From positions 1 through 62,686 of the forward strand of contig JAWCNE010000003.1 of the NCBI GenBank assembly GCA_038849025.1: a stretch of DNA of 62,686 nucleotides, in the 5' to 3' direction. Positions 1-8,984 of the stretch are shown here, piece by piece (the first letter of the stretch is position 1; each line of letters starts with the position of its first letter). The notes beneath the pieces are model-generated. The model was given only the letters and a program-made list of their open reading frames with translations, did no database searches and was not told where the DNA came from. The position numbers and the translations under genes are program-made. This DNA comes from WUQU01 sp038849025. GTDB taxonomy: Archaea; Thermoproteota; Bathyarchaeia; Bathyarchaeales; Bathycorpusculaceae.

Positions 1-705
1 AGTTCTTTCGAGCGCTGGTTCAAAAGAGATTACTAAATCTGAATTCTCAGTTAGCTGTAACCCTGTTGCTGATGCGCAAATACTCCTGGGTTACCCTAAT
101 CTAAGGTTCTGTTAACGATGATTAAAAGAACATGAATAAACAAATTTTGTTTAATGCTTGTTTTATGGTGTTCATTATGTCTTGCAGGTCTTAGCCTGCA
201 CTTCACGTTTCCTTTTTATCGGCTTCATTTGCATATAAAATTTAAGAGAGTTGAGCCACTTCTGATGCTTGCACGTGTCTTGTATTCCTAGGCTCTTTAA
301 GGAAACTATAATTGCACATAAAGTCAACGTTAAAGAAAGCCCTTTTAAAGAACACCCGAACGGAAAAAAGGAACATACGGGCTCCAGTCTCGATTTTGCT
401 ATTTTCAAATGCTCTTCCTTCTGTTCTTCTATTAATAACGTCTAACGGAAAACATTTTAATACAGTTTCATTTTTGACCCGTAATATGCGTGCTGACTCT
501 TTGATTCTCACTTGTAGTTGAAAATGTTTGCTTGAATTTAGGTCTAATACAAGGCAACCTCCAAGTAGGGAGATGAGAGCGGAGATAAATTAGATAAGCT
601 ATTTAACTACTTAAAACTCATGAAGACCATTCAACGCTAATAATTCTCATGGTACGATCTCTGCGTTGAAACCATAAGGGCTCTTGGGTAGGAAAATGGG
701 TTTGG
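1..705. other. No supported gene
   Basis: This leading 705 bases contain only short overlapping open frames on both strands (the longest is 89 codons, reverse strand, about 242-511). None has a recognisable motif, a clear ribosome binding site or a family resemblance. I see no tRNA, repeat or operator here. The downstream hydrolase points towards this region, so its terminator is expected near 600-700, but no clear one is visible. Confidence 0.5.
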
Positions 706-2070
706 TTATTGTTTTCTCTTGAGTATTGAGAAGGCTATTCCGATTAATGAAGAAACTGCGCATACCGCCGCCAAGTAAATTAACGATGGATACTCGGGTA
801 TGGTTTGTGTTTCTGACAAGACGAGGATTATGGTGTTTGAGCCTAGTGTATACAAGCTCTTTATTTCATATGATGATGAAATGTTTTCCTTAACGGCCTC
901 AAGACGTAGATTATCAGTATAATTTAATGGCGTTAGACTTAGTTTAAACTGAGTTGTTCCGTTCGCATTTGTTGTTGCGTTCCATAGAATGGTCCCTTTT
1001 TGGTTGTAAAGGGTTACCTTGCAGTTTTCTATAGGATTAGATTGTTCATCAACGATTGTTATTGTGTATTCTCTGCTGTTTTCTAGATCGGACAAAAGTC
1101 CACTTTCAAGGTCTCTCCAAGCTTCTTCACCATAGATGTATATCTCATAATCATAATGCCTGTAAAGGTGATAATTGAACCAAGAGATGAAATATCTTGT
1201 TGTAATATTTCGGTAGCGTTCCTGCTTAATGGGGTCGAAGCCTGGAATAGCCCCTAGCCAGATAGGTTCGGTTCCAGCGTTCCATATTCCCAGATCATGG
1301 AATGCCCCATTAATTATAAGCATCTCTTTTTCTGCAGGAATTACATCGTAATACTTTCGTCCACTTGAAGGCAGGCAGATTGTGTCTTCACTGCCCATTA
1401 TTATCTGAGTCGGTGCCGTAATTAACTTAGCGGCTTCAAGATAAGTTTCTGTTAATGAAAGAAAATCGAAGTATCCTGGGGCTAAAGAAACTACTGCCTT
1501 AATTCTGGGATCTTTTGCCGCTGCTGCTAGTGATGCCATGGCACCCATTGAATGCCCCATAACACCTATCCTTTCTTCGTCAACTATTCCTTCGAGCAAA
1601 CTTCCATTTTCTTGATTTTGACTGATTAAGTAGTCAATTGATGCGCTGAAACCGTCAGCACTTTGTGGGAAAGCCAAAAATGGGTCAAACCGCGACGGAG
1701 TTGTGAAAAGTATCGATACATACCCATGCAGGGCGCAGTAGTTTCCAATCCACCTATAATCATCTTTCGTACATGCAAATCCATGGGCGAAGACTATTGC
1801 TGGATAAGGTGCTCCTCTCCGTTCTGGGGGTTGGCCAACACCATGACTAATGGCTGGATAATAAATTGTAACTTGGTACTCTCCCCAAGTTACATGAGAA
1901 ATGGCGCTATTAATCGTGCCAACAAAATAGGTTTCGGAAAAATCAGCGTTGGCCATTGCAGAATACCTTCCCTGGTGACGAATAGAAGGGACAATTTGGA
2001 TCAGTGAAAAAACTAGGATTATAATAGTTAGAAAAAAATATTTTTTAGTTTTCAAATTAATCCCTATCAA
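706..2070 (-). CDS. Secreted alpha/beta hydrolase with C-terminal anchor
   Basis: Probable extracellular esterase or dienelactone-hydrolase-type enzyme of 454 residues. A hydrophobic N-terminal segment (about residues 10-30) looks like a signal peptide. The catalytic core carries the nucleophile elbow GHSMG near residue 173, an acid candidate in GSEDT near 225 and a His in GAFHDLG near 257. From about residue 336 there is a beta-rich domain of the carboxypeptidase-regulatory/Ig type. The C-terminus has a Pro-Glu-Tyr-Pro motif, one membrane helix (about 425-447) and a basic tail, an arrangement common for surface-anchored archaeal proteins. The start codon is TTG. The substrate cannot be told. 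The C-terminal plan resembles that of the repeat protein at the right edge of the window. Confidence 0.8.
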   Translation of the reverse strand: MIGINLKTKKYFFLTIIILVFSLIQIVPSIRHQGRYSAMANADFSETYFVGTINSAISHVTWGEYQVTIYYPAISHGVGQPPERRGAPYPAIVFAHGFACTKDDYRWIGNYCALHGYVSILFTTPSRFDPFLAFPQSADGFSASIDYLISQNQENGSLLEGIVDEERIGVMGHSMGAMASLAAAAKDPRIKAVVSLAPGYFDFLSLTETYLEAAKLITAPTQIIMGSEDTICLPSSGRKYYDVIPAEKEMLIINGAFHDLGIWNAGTEPIWLGAIPGFDPIKQERYRNITTRYFISWFNYHLYRHYDYEIYIYGEEAWRDLESGLLSDLENSREYTITIVDEQSNPIENCKVTLYNQKGTILWNATTNANGTTQFKLSLTPLNYTDNLRLEAVKENISSSYEIKSLYTLGSNTIILVLSETQTIPEYPSLIYLAAVCAVSSLIGIAFSILKRKQ

Positions 2071-2092
2071 TTGTTATGACAGTTTTTAGATA

Positions 2093-2392
2093 TTAAATAT
2101 TTTTTCTTTTTCGCATATTTATTTGCAAAGATTGGCCACTCCCACTACAAGATACAACATTATACTTCGTTCCAACCCGAACATCACATCCATCAAAATG
2201 ATTCGCTGTGACTATAAAGAAGATCTCCGGAGTTGCAAGTAAGATTCTAAAATCGTAGTTCTGAGGTGTCTAAGCCGTTTGGACTCGCTGGAACCATGAA
2301 TGTCCATTAGGATTCTCCCAGAGCTCTCCGCCACCAAAATACTCCACTAGAAACTCCCTAATTTTTCGGTGAGCACTGTCGGTTATCTGACC
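2093..2392 (-). pseudogene. Remnant of a possible secreted-protein gene
   Basis: One reverse frame reads through about 95 codons with a single internal TAG (near 2268). It includes readable stretches such as FLVEYFGGGELWENPNGHSW before the stop and NYDFRILLATPEIFFIVTAN after it. The composition (Gly, aromatic residues, two Cys) looks like the C-terminal part of an extracellular protein. No start codon with a binding site is visible and the frame is open only after a TAA near 2393. I read it as a decayed gene fragment rather than a functional CDS; the family is not recognised. Confidence 0.45.
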
Positions 2393-2455
2393 TTAAAATT
2401 CCCTTTTCTATAAAAGGACGCATAATATTCATTAAATTAATCGCGTATTTCTTTT

Positions 2456-2776
2456 TCAACGGTATTTATTCAAGATTAGAGAACATACCTCACAAATTTT
2501 TGTTGAGATTTCTTCTAAGCTTAATTTGCTGATGGCTATTTCTTGGGCGATTTCATGAGCGCGATTTTGTATGGAAGGAATGAATTCTCTTAGTTTCTCA
2601 ACCCCTTTGAGGCCTCTTTTCTGATGTAAGTACTGGCTTACAGCAGCCTGAGTTATACCAAGTTTTTCTGCGACTTCAACTTGGGTGAAATGGTAATTAT
2701 CAATAAGCTCTTTTGCTATGTACGCCTTTATTAAGGGAACCACCAGATGACCTACAGACTCACATTTTAAGGACAT
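2456..2776 (-). CDS. XRE-type HTH transcriptional regulator
   Basis: Small DNA-binding protein of 106 residues. A helix-turn-helix occupies about residues 30-60, with a turn-recognition stretch reading VAEKLGITQAAVSQYLHQKR. The C-terminal third is helical and contains one Cys (EVCSLI); another lies near the N-terminus (LKCES). It sits directly downstream of sulfite reductase on the same strand, but 120 bases and its own AT-rich leader separate them. An imperfect copy of the island dyad lies just upstream (2786-2798), so autoregulation is possible. It is the best positional candidate for the regulator that binds ATAAC-N3-GTTAT. Its effector is unknown; sulfide, cysteine or an Fe-S signal are guesses. 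Confidence 0.8.
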   Translation of the reverse strand: MSLKCESVGHLVVPLIKAYIAKELIDNYHFTQVEVAEKLGITQAAVSQYLHQKRGLKGVEKLREFIPSIQNRAHEIAQEIAISKLSLEEISTKICEVCSLILNKYR

Positions 2777-2785
2777 GAGGTTTCT

Positions 2786-2798
2786 ATAACACCTTTAT
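2786..2798. promoter_or_regulatory. Imperfect ATAAC-N3-GTTAT site before the HTH gene
   Basis: The + strand reads ATAACACCTTTAT, one mismatch from the dyad repeated elsewhere in the island. It lies 10 bases upstream of the HTH gene start and downstream of a TATA-like stretch (CTATAAG on the reverse strand). It is weaker evidence than the perfect sites. Confidence 0.35.
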
Positions 2799-2896
2799 AC
2801 TTGCTTATAGATTAATTTTGTGGAAATCTTCCGGTCATGAAAAACGGAGGAAACCACAAATATATTTTAAACCAATAAATGCCAGAACAGCCTAAC

Positions 2897-4393
2897 CTAG
2901 CTTTTTCTCTCTGGTTCGTTAGATTTACGCTTGCAAAATTCAAGTAAAGTTTCTTCGGGTTTTTTGTTGACTACGTATTCTGATATTAAGGATACCACCG
3001 TATCTGCAGCCTCCTCTGAGGGTACATCTTTTCTTATAAGAAAACCTATAGAAGAATTGTCGCTTACATACACGTCATAGAACTGCCCTATTCTATTCTC
3101 TACCTTTTTCTGTTTTCCTATAAGCCCTATCGGAGATACCAGGCTTCCCCCGCAATTATTGGGACAACCACTAGCGTTAATTTCTAATTTCAAATTCTCA
3201 ATAATCTCATTGCTGAAAGTTTTTTCAATACTGGTGACAACATCCTTTACTACGTCCTTAGCATGCTTAAATAGAGTTTTTCCGCAAAAATCAGAGGAGC
3301 ACCCCACACTTGTCCAACTAGCGAAACTTACATCAAAGTTGAACCCGAGCTCTTTCAAGTATTTTAGAAGAACATCCTTTTCCTCTTTCTTAACGTTAGG
3401 GATTAAAATATTCTGGGTTGGAGTTAATCTTAGCTCGCCGGTTCCAAATTTCTCTGAGAGATCAGCGAGATTAATCATAACCTGACTAGTAATTCTTCCG
3501 CCGATTATTGGGATATTCACATAACACAAATTAGGATCTTTTTGAGTTTGTACGCCTTCATGAAGTGACCGCCTGGTGAAAATGGCGCCTTCATATTTAT
3601 CGAAGTTCTTACCAACCTTTTTTTCTAGAAAATGTATAAACTTACCTAATCCCCAGCTCTCTATGAGATATTTGAACCTAGCCTTAGCCTTGCTTTCACG
3701 GCTGCTGTAATCTCTATGAATCTCCGCTGCGGCTACTGCAACATCAAATACGTCTTTAGGCTCAATAAATATTCCTGCATGTTTGGCTAGAATGGGCCCA
3801 GGATATGATGCACCTATGCTGCCTCCAACAAGTATCGTAAAACCCGTTTGATCTCCTTTTTTAACGGCAATAAACGCTAAGTCGTTTATTGCAGCCCTTA
3901 CGCAGTCAGACCCGCATCCAGTAGCTGCAATCTTAAATTTGCGGGGCAAATCTAAGAAAGAGGGGTTCCCCGTAAAGAATTCTGTTAACTTTCTAACAAT
4001 GGGGTGGCATTCAAGTATTTCATCTTTTTCAAGTCCTGAAGCTGGACAAGAAATAATATTTCTCACATCTCCGTATTTGGCGCCTTTGAAGCCTTGACCA
4101 CACATGTCAGTAGTGAAACCAAGTTTGTCAAGCTGTGAAAAAATTTCTATGGCATCCTCAGCCTTTATCCAGTGTAGTTGTATGTTTTGTCTGTCAGTTA
4201 TTTCAACAAGATCTCTGCCGTATTTGGAAGCTATTGACGCGATCTCACGAAACTGATTGGAGTTTAATATACCGCAGGGAATTTTTATTCTTAGAAAATG
4301 TAAAGAGCCCATTGTATTGTATGGATAGCCGTCGCGTCCTATGCTATAGCGCCCGATAAACTTTTTCAAGTCCTCTAAGGAAATATTGACCAA
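2897..4393 (-). CDS. Ferredoxin-type sulfite (or nitrite) reductase, siroheme/Fe4S4
   Basis: Six-electron reductase of 498 residues, taken as assimilatory sulfite reductase because ATP sulfurylase and APS/PAPS reductase are encoded next door. It has the duplicated family architecture: a ferredoxin-like half near residues 15-65 (RQNIQLHW), a siroheme-domain half with ATGCGSDC, a second ferredoxin-like half with GELRLTPTQNI, and the cluster ligands GCSSDFC and SGCPNNCGG near residues 365 and 410. The first Cys pair is spaced C-x4-C rather than the usual C-x5-C. The start is TTG (4393) with GAGGGG 7 bases upstream. A perfect ATAAC-N3-GTTAT dyad overlaps the TATA region. No flavoprotein subunit is adjacent, so the donor is probably ferredoxin. 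Confidence 0.87.
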   Translation of the reverse strand: MVNISLEDLKKFIGRYSIGRDGYPYNTMGSLHFLRIKIPCGILNSNQFREIASIASKYGRDLVEITDRQNIQLHWIKAEDAIEIFSQLDKLGFTTDMCGQGFKGAKYGDVRNIISCPASGLEKDEILECHPIVRKLTEFFTGNPSFLDLPRKFKIAATGCGSDCVRAAINDLAFIAVKKGDQTGFTILVGGSIGASYPGPILAKHAGIFIEPKDVFDVAVAAAEIHRDYSSRESKAKARFKYLIESWGLGKFIHFLEKKVGKNFDKYEGAIFTRRSLHEGVQTQKDPNLCYVNIPIIGGRITSQVMINLADLSEKFGTGELRLTPTQNILIPNVKKEEKDVLLKYLKELGFNFDVSFASWTSVGCSSDFCGKTLFKHAKDVVKDVVTSIEKTFSNEIIENLKLEINASGCPNNCGGSLVSPIGLIGKQKKVENRIGQFYDVYVSDNSSIGFLIRKDVPSEEAADTVVSLISEYVVNKKPEETLLEFCKRKSNEPERKS

Positions 4394-4425
4394 AGCAGCC
4401 CCTCTTGTCTGTTATGAAGAACGAT

Positions 4426-4438
4426 ATAACGTTGTTAT
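4426..4438. promoter_or_regulatory. Operator dyad at the sulfite reductase promoter
   Basis: ATAACGTTGTTAT is a perfect ATAAC-N3-GTTAT inverted repeat. On the reverse strand it overlaps a TATA-like TTAAATATAA and lies 33 bases upstream of the TTG start of sulfite reductase. A further half site (GTTAT) is at 4411-4415. The position fits a repressor that blocks preinitiation-complex assembly. Confidence 0.7.
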
Positions 4439-4888
4439 ATTTAAGAGTTTTTCTCCATAAACACCATCGCGATTAATTAGAACTGGTAAAGACATACACT
4501 TTTATTTAGAATTTCGCGTTTACCAACCATGGGGTTTTATAGCAAACGTTGCCTAAACTTTAAAAGTAAATACTCACAAAAGAAGCAGAACTGTAGCTTC
4601 TATTTAACTTTCCCTTTTTAGAATTAAACTTGTTATCTCGATAAATAGCGTGAAGACAGCAAAATTCTCAAGAGCTCTACTTTATTTCTGTTTGATATAT
4701 CAAAGATTATATAGCTTCGTTTTCTCTGTATTTATTAGAACTTTTCCTTTTCGGTCTAAGTGGAAAGCGATTAATCAGGTAGGCTTCATTATGGTACTCT
4801 CACATCCTCAGCCTAAACCACAAAAAGGCCTTAGAACTTTGTCTTTTCCATTTCAGTTCACAATCTTGCCCTTAACAGTTATTGCTAC
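4439..4888. other. Intergenic region between sulfite reductase and the permease
   Basis: About 450 bases between the start of sulfite reductase and the 3' end of the leftward permease. It holds the sulfite reductase promoter at its left end and presumably the terminator of the cysH-sat-permease transcript. A rightward open frame begins here but runs antisense through the permease and has no family resemblance. I see nothing else. Confidence 0.5.
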
Positions 4889-5656
4889 TTATAAAAGCTT
4901 GCTGAAAGCCAACATATTCAAAGCTATTATCACTATCCCAATAATTATACCTAATATCTTACTTGGGAGTTTCTTGCAGAAAAATGTAATTGCTGGTAAG
5001 GATATCAAAGTGCCGATGGAAAGGCTTGCAATGATTTTAAAATCAAAAATTATCTCGTTTCCTGGAAAAATTAGGAAAGCAGCAGTAATTGCACTAGTAA
5101 CAAACAACTGAGTAAAGATTGATGTGCCTATGGCTTTGCGTGCTTCGCAGTTGTGGAGGAAAAGAGTTGATGTGACTATGGGACCCCATCCTCCTCCTGC
5201 GAAAGCGTCAACAAAACCTGCCGAAAAACCTAAAATCTTCAAATTGAATGGCGAAATGTCCTCTTTTTCAAAAATTGAGAATCCTTTAATAAACCTCAGC
5301 AGCATGAGTGCGCCTAGAACCAATAAAAATACATTAACCGCTAGACTAAAAGGTCCAGCTGACACCCTTGTCACAAGATAAGCGCCTGTAACTCCGCCTA
5401 GAACACCAAACAGTGCCAAAGAAGATGTTATTTCATTTTTAACGTTGCCCAACTTTAAATGCGAGGCGCTCAAGAAAAAATAATTGATTAATTCTGCTGC
5501 ATGTATTGATGCGCTGGCTGTTGCCGGATTAAAGCCTATGGAAACCAGTATGGAAGCTGAAATCACGCCATACCCCATTCCTAGAGACCCGGCTACGAAA
5601 GAGGATGCAAACCCCACGAATAACAATATAGGTATGAGAAGAAAGAATGGGAACAT
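4889..5656 (-). CDS. TauE/SafE-family membrane permease
   Basis: Integral membrane protein of 255 residues with about eight hydrophobic segments and the glycine-rich repeats typical of TauE/SafE transporters (for example GMGYGVISASILVSIGF near residue 27 and GFVDAFAGGGWGPIVTSTLF in the middle). Family members move sulfite, sulfate or organosulfonates. Placed directly after ATP sulfurylase (28 bases downstream), it most likely imports sulfate or exports surplus sulfite; sequence alone cannot decide. The ATG start has GAGAGG upstream. It is the last gene of the leftward cysH-sat-permease operon. Confidence 0.82.
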   Translation of the reverse strand: MFPFFLLIPILLFVGFASSFVAGSLGMGYGVISASILVSIGFNPATASASIHAAELINYFFLSASHLKLGNVKNEITSSLALFGVLGGVTGAYLVTRVSAGPFSLAVNVFLLVLGALMLLRFIKGFSIFEKEDISPFNLKILGFSAGFVDAFAGGGWGPIVTSTLFLHNCEARKAIGTSIFTQLFVTSAITAAFLIFPGNEIIFDFKIIASLSIGTLISLPAITFFCKKLPSKILGIIIGIVIIALNMLAFSKLL

Positions 5657-5683
5657 CAGTTTTCCTCTCAGGATAGTGAAAGT

Positions 5684-6853
5684 TTATAAGAATGGTTTGT
5701 CCCATTTCGAAATGACGTGGGTAACTTCAGGGCGCAATATCCCAGAAAGGATTTTTTGGTTATTGCGTAGAACTTCTCTAACTTGGGTTCCGCTGAAATG
5801 TATTCTGCTGTCTCCATTGTGGGGGCATGCACGTTCGCTGATGACCGTCTGGCATATCTTACAGTAAAACACTGTTGGTAATGGTATGGGAGTTATTCCT
5901 AAATCTGGAAACTGGTTAAAAATTTCTTGGGCGGCGTAAGGCGAATAATAATTCCCCACTCCTGCATGGTCTCGACCCACTATGAAATAATTGCAACCGA
6001 AGTTTTTTCGTATTATAGCGTGGAATATTGCTTCCTTCGGGCCTGCGTATCGCATCTCTGTTTTAAGTATTCCAAGCGCGACTTTATCCTTTGGGTAATA
6101 TTTGTCTATGAGCGTTGCATAAGCTTCTAAGATTACTTCATCTCTGAAGTCGCCAGTTTTCTTCTTTCCAACTATTGGGTTGATGAACAAGCCGTCGAAG
6201 AAGTTTAAGCATATTTTGTGGAGATACTCGTGGCCTAAATGGGGCACGTTTCTCGTTTGGAAACCTACCACCGTTTTCCATCCGGAACTAGCAAACAGCT
6301 TTCTAGTTTCTACGGGAGCTAAATCGTATTTTGGAAAAGGACTTGGTAGTCCTTTGATTAGCCATATTTCACCGCCTAAAAGCAAGTCTTTCATACCGTA
6401 GACTTTTGTCACTCCAGGGTGATTTGAATCTGTAGTCCCGAAAACTGAGAGCGATAGTTCTTTCTTGTCGAATTCATAGATTTCCTCTATCTGCATTGTG
6501 GCCAGAAAATTGGAGTTCTGGACGATTAGTGCTATTTCATCTCCTTCTTTAACACCTTTAATTTCATCTTTCGAAACATCGAGCACTATTGGGATTGTCC
6601 ATGGTACATCATTTGAAAGACGCCCTCTTCTGATAATATTAAAGTAATCTTCCCAAATTAAAAAACCTTCGAGGGGGCTGTAAACTCCCTTAGCAATATT
6701 TTCAACTTCTATGGCTAATTCTCTGCTAATGTTAATTTTAGGAAAATCTTCAATTTCGCTTAATCTCGTATTTGCATCGGCTTCTGGAATTATTCGATTT
6801 ATTAGGCATCCTCCATGGGGGGCTGGCAAGTCTGATTGTGCAAATGCCGTCAT
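5684..6853 (-). CDS. sat: Sulfate adenylyltransferase (ATP sulfurylase)
   Basis: Makes adenosine 5'-phosphosulfate from ATP and sulfate, the first step of sulfate activation. The catalytic motif QTRNVPHLGHE and the ATP-site motif GRDHAGVG are present. A Cys/His cluster near the C-terminus (YCKIC then ACPH) matches the zinc site of the prokaryotic single-chain enzyme. I start at the ATG at 6853 (389 residues, beginning MTAFAQSDLPAPHGG) because GAGGG lies just upstream, inside the cysH 3' end. The longer frame from 6895 would overlap cysH. It lies 11 bases after cysH and is clearly cotranscribed with it. Confidence 0.92.
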   Translation of the reverse strand: MTAFAQSDLPAPHGGCLINRIIPEADANTRLSEIEDFPKINISRELAIEVENIAKGVYSPLEGFLIWEDYFNIIRRGRLSNDVPWTIPIVLDVSKDEIKGVKEGDEIALIVQNSNFLATMQIEEIYEFDKKELSLSVFGTTDSNHPGVTKVYGMKDLLLGGEIWLIKGLPSPFPKYDLAPVETRKLFASSGWKTVVGFQTRNVPHLGHEYLHKICLNFFDGLFINPIVGKKKTGDFRDEVILEAYATLIDKYYPKDKVALGILKTEMRYAGPKEAIFHAIIRKNFGCNYFIVGRDHAGVGNYYSPYAAQEIFNQFPDLGITPIPLPTVFYCKICQTVISERACPHNGDSRIHFSGTQVREVLRNNQKILSGILRPEVTHVISKWDKPFL

Positions 6854-6864
6854 TGAAGCAACCC

Positions 6865-7575
6865 TCACTTTGCTGTTTTTAAATGCAATCCGCATTCTTT
6901 ATGGGCGCCCTTTTCCCACCACCAACGTCCGCTTCTAGGGTCTTCACCTCGCTTAACTGGTCGGGTGCATGGGAGGCATCCTATACTCGGGTAGCCTTGA
7001 TCATGAAGAGGGTTATATGGAACATTGTATTCTTTAATATAATCCCAGACTTGCTGGTTAGTCCAATCTGCCACTGGATTGATTTTCAGCTTACCATTTT
7101 GGTCATATTCCACTTTCTTTACAGTTGAGCGGGTAGGTGCTTGTTCTCTCCGTAAACCAGTTATCCACGCGTCCAAGCTTGCTAAAGCCCTTTTAAGTGG
7201 CTCTACTTTCCTAACTTTGCAACAAAGCTCCCTAAGTTCAACGCTTTTATAAAACAAGTTGACTCCGTATTTTCGAGTGATTTCCTCGACTGCGGATGTT
7301 TCTGGGAAGTATAATTCAATGTCTATTGCATATCTTTCACGGATTCTATCCATGAGGCTATAGGTTTCTTGGTGAAGTCTTCCGGTGTCGAGAGTGAAGA
7401 CTCGTGGTTTAGGTATGATTTTACTAGCCATGTCTATGAGGACAACATCTTCGGCGCCAAAGCTAGAAGCTATTGCAATCTTTGGATGGAACTTGTTTAG
7501 CGCCCATTTAAGGACTTGGTAGGCATCTTCTTTTTCTATCCCTGAGGGAATAGGAATTATTATTTCGTGGGTCAT
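6865..7575 (-). CDS. cysH: APS/PAPS reductase (CysH family)
   Basis: Reduces activated sulfate to sulfite using thioredoxin or a similar thiol donor. The 236-residue protein has the PP-loop-like ASSFGAEDVVLIDM, the FTLDTGRLHQET segment, an ELCCKVRKVEP Cys pair, GCLPCTR and the C-terminal ECGLHLK motif. The CC...CxxC pattern implies a [4Fe-4S] cluster, which in this family goes with APS rather than PAPS as substrate; no APS kinase is seen nearby, which agrees. It is the first gene of the leftward cysH-sat-permease operon. Two perfect operator dyads lie at 7587-7617 between start and TATA region (TTTATAA on the reverse strand). Confidence 0.9.
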   Translation of the reverse strand: MTHEIIIPIPSGIEKEDAYQVLKWALNKFHPKIAIASSFGAEDVVLIDMASKIIPKPRVFTLDTGRLHQETYSLMDRIRERYAIDIELYFPETSAVEEITRKYGVNLFYKSVELRELCCKVRKVEPLKRALASLDAWITGLRREQAPTRSTVKKVEYDQNGKLKINPVADWTNQQVWDYIKEYNVPYNPLHDQGYPSIGCLPCTRPVKRGEDPRSGRWWWEKGAHKECGLHLKTAK

Positions 7576-7586
7576 TTTCTTCCCTT

Positions 7587-7617
7587 ATAACGGCGTTATG
7601 AAGCATAACTTTGTTAT
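7587..7617. promoter_or_regulatory. Tandem operator dyads at the cysH promoter
   Basis: Two copies of ATAAC-N3-GTTAT: ATAACGGCGTTAT (7587-7599) and ATAACTTTGTTAT (7605-7617), 18 bases apart. The distal copy overlaps the reverse-strand TATA-like TTTATAA and the proximal copy lies between TATA and the cysH ATG. The divergent threonine-synthase-like gene starts 114 bases away, so both transcripts might be affected. Confidence 0.75.
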
Positions 7618-7730
7618 AAACTTTTTTGAAAACAAGATTCCAAACAGAATGAAAATTCTACATAGAATAAAAAGTGCAAAAAGATTTTACTACCAGAATG
7701 GGGAGCAGCATCAGATAAAAGGCGAACACC

Positions 7731-8984
7731 ATGGAAAACATAAAATCGCTTAAATGCAGGGAATGTAAAAGCGAATATTCCCCTAAAAGGATATCCGCCT
7801 GCGAAAAATGTTTCAGTCCTCTTGAAATAGTATACAATTTAAACGCTATAGAAATCGACCATAAAATCATAGAAAAGAGGCCTCCTAATATCTGGCGATA
7901 TCATGAGCTGCTACCTATAAAGGATCTAACAATTGCTGTTGACATAGGAGCGGGCTTCACTAGGATGCGTGAATGCAAAAACTTGGCGAAAAAGATAGGC
8001 GTAAAAAGGTTATACGTAAAAGATGATACGGCAAATCCTACTGGTTCATTTAAAGATAGGCCTGCTTCGGTTGCCGTAACTAAGGCGCTAGAATTTGGTT
8101 TCACGGCAGTGGGATGCGCTTCCACAGGCAATTTGGCTGCGGCAACAGCGGCTCATGCGTCTAAAGCTGGGCTTCCATGTTATGTTTTCGTCCCGCGGGA
8201 CATTGAAAGGAATAAGCTTTTGCAAGCAGGAATATATGGCGCGAATATTGTAGTAGTGAGGGGAACTTACGATGAAGCTAACAGGCTGGCCGCCCAAGCA
8301 GCAGATGAATTCAACTGGGCTTTAGTAAATATAAACCTGCGCCCCTATTATGTGGAAGGCTCAAAAACTTTGGCATTCGAAACATGTGAACAGCTGGGGT
8401 GGAAAACACCAGACAATATTATTGTGCCCACAGGCAGCGGAGCTTTACTCTGTTCCACTTGGAGGGGGCTTAAACAATTCGAAAAATTAGGCTTAGTGAA
8501 CGATGCGGAGACCAAGATTGTATGCGCCCAACCGCAGGGTTGCGCTCCCATTGTAGATGCATTTAAAAAGGGGCTTGAAGATGTAACACCAATCGAAAAA
8601 CCCAGAACTATTGCCAAAAGTCTTGCAATTGGAGACCCAGGGGACGGCAAATATGCACTAAAAGTTATCCGCGAGTCTGGGGGAACAGCTGAACAAGCCA
8701 CTGATGAAGAAATAACTGAGGGAATAAAACTTTTGGCAAAAGCGGAGGGAATTTTCACGGAACCTGCAGGGGGAGTAGTAATAGCAGTTCTGAAGAAACT
8801 TGTAGAGAGTGGGCAAATTGGAAGAGACGAAGAAGTTGTATGCTACATAACTGGAAGCGGATTTAAAGCTGTTGAAAGCCTAGAAGGCAAAGAATATTCT
8901 TACTTTGAAATTGCTCCCTCAATCAGCGAATTGAAAAACGTATTATCAAGGGAGGTGTCCGAAAGTGGGGAAGATCACTGTTAA
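7731..8984 (+). CDS. Threonine synthase-like PLP enzyme
   Basis: Fold-type II PLP enzyme of 417 residues. An N-terminal zinc-ribbon-like segment (CRECKSEYS...CEKC, about residues 11-29) is followed by the core. The Schiff-base lysine is K108 in NPTGSFKDRPAS, the substrate loop is STGNLAAATAA and the phosphate-binding loop is PTGSGALL. By sequence it is closest to archaeal threonine synthase, which acts on O-phosphohomoserine. Its stop overlaps the start of a sulfur-carrier gene and an E1-like gene follows. That suggests a beta- or gamma-replacement with sulfur as nucleophile. Cysteate synthase, a known threonine-synthase paralog that uses O-phosphoserine and sulfite, is another alternative. 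Ordinary threonine synthesis is not excluded. Confidence 0.85.
   Translation: MENIKSLKCRECKSEYSPKRISACEKCFSPLEIVYNLNAIEIDHKIIEKRPPNIWRYHELLPIKDLTIAVDIGAGFTRMRECKNLAKKIGVKRLYVKDDTANPTGSFKDRPASVAVTKALEFGFTAVGCASTGNLAAATAAHASKAGLPCYVFVPRDIERNKLLQAGIYGANIVVVRGTYDEANRLAAQAADEFNWALVNINLRPYYVEGSKTLAFETCEQLGWKTPDNIIVPTGSGALLCSTWRGLKQFEKLGLVNDAETKIVCAQPQGCAPIVDAFKKGLEDVTPIEKPRTIAKSLAIGDPGDGKYALKVIRESGGTAEQATDEEITEGIKLLAKAEGIFTEPAGGVVIAVLKKLVESGQIGRDEEVVCYITGSGFKAVESLEGKEYSYFEIAPSISELKNVLSREVSESGEDHC

Noticed and set aside
242..521. Overlapping open frames of 69-89 codons on both strands
   Set aside because: No ribosome binding site, no recognisable motif, and mutually antisense; composition looks non-coding.
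4650..5111. 153-codon open frame on the + strand
   Set aside because: Its second half runs antisense through the well-supported TauE-type permease and it has no family resemblance.
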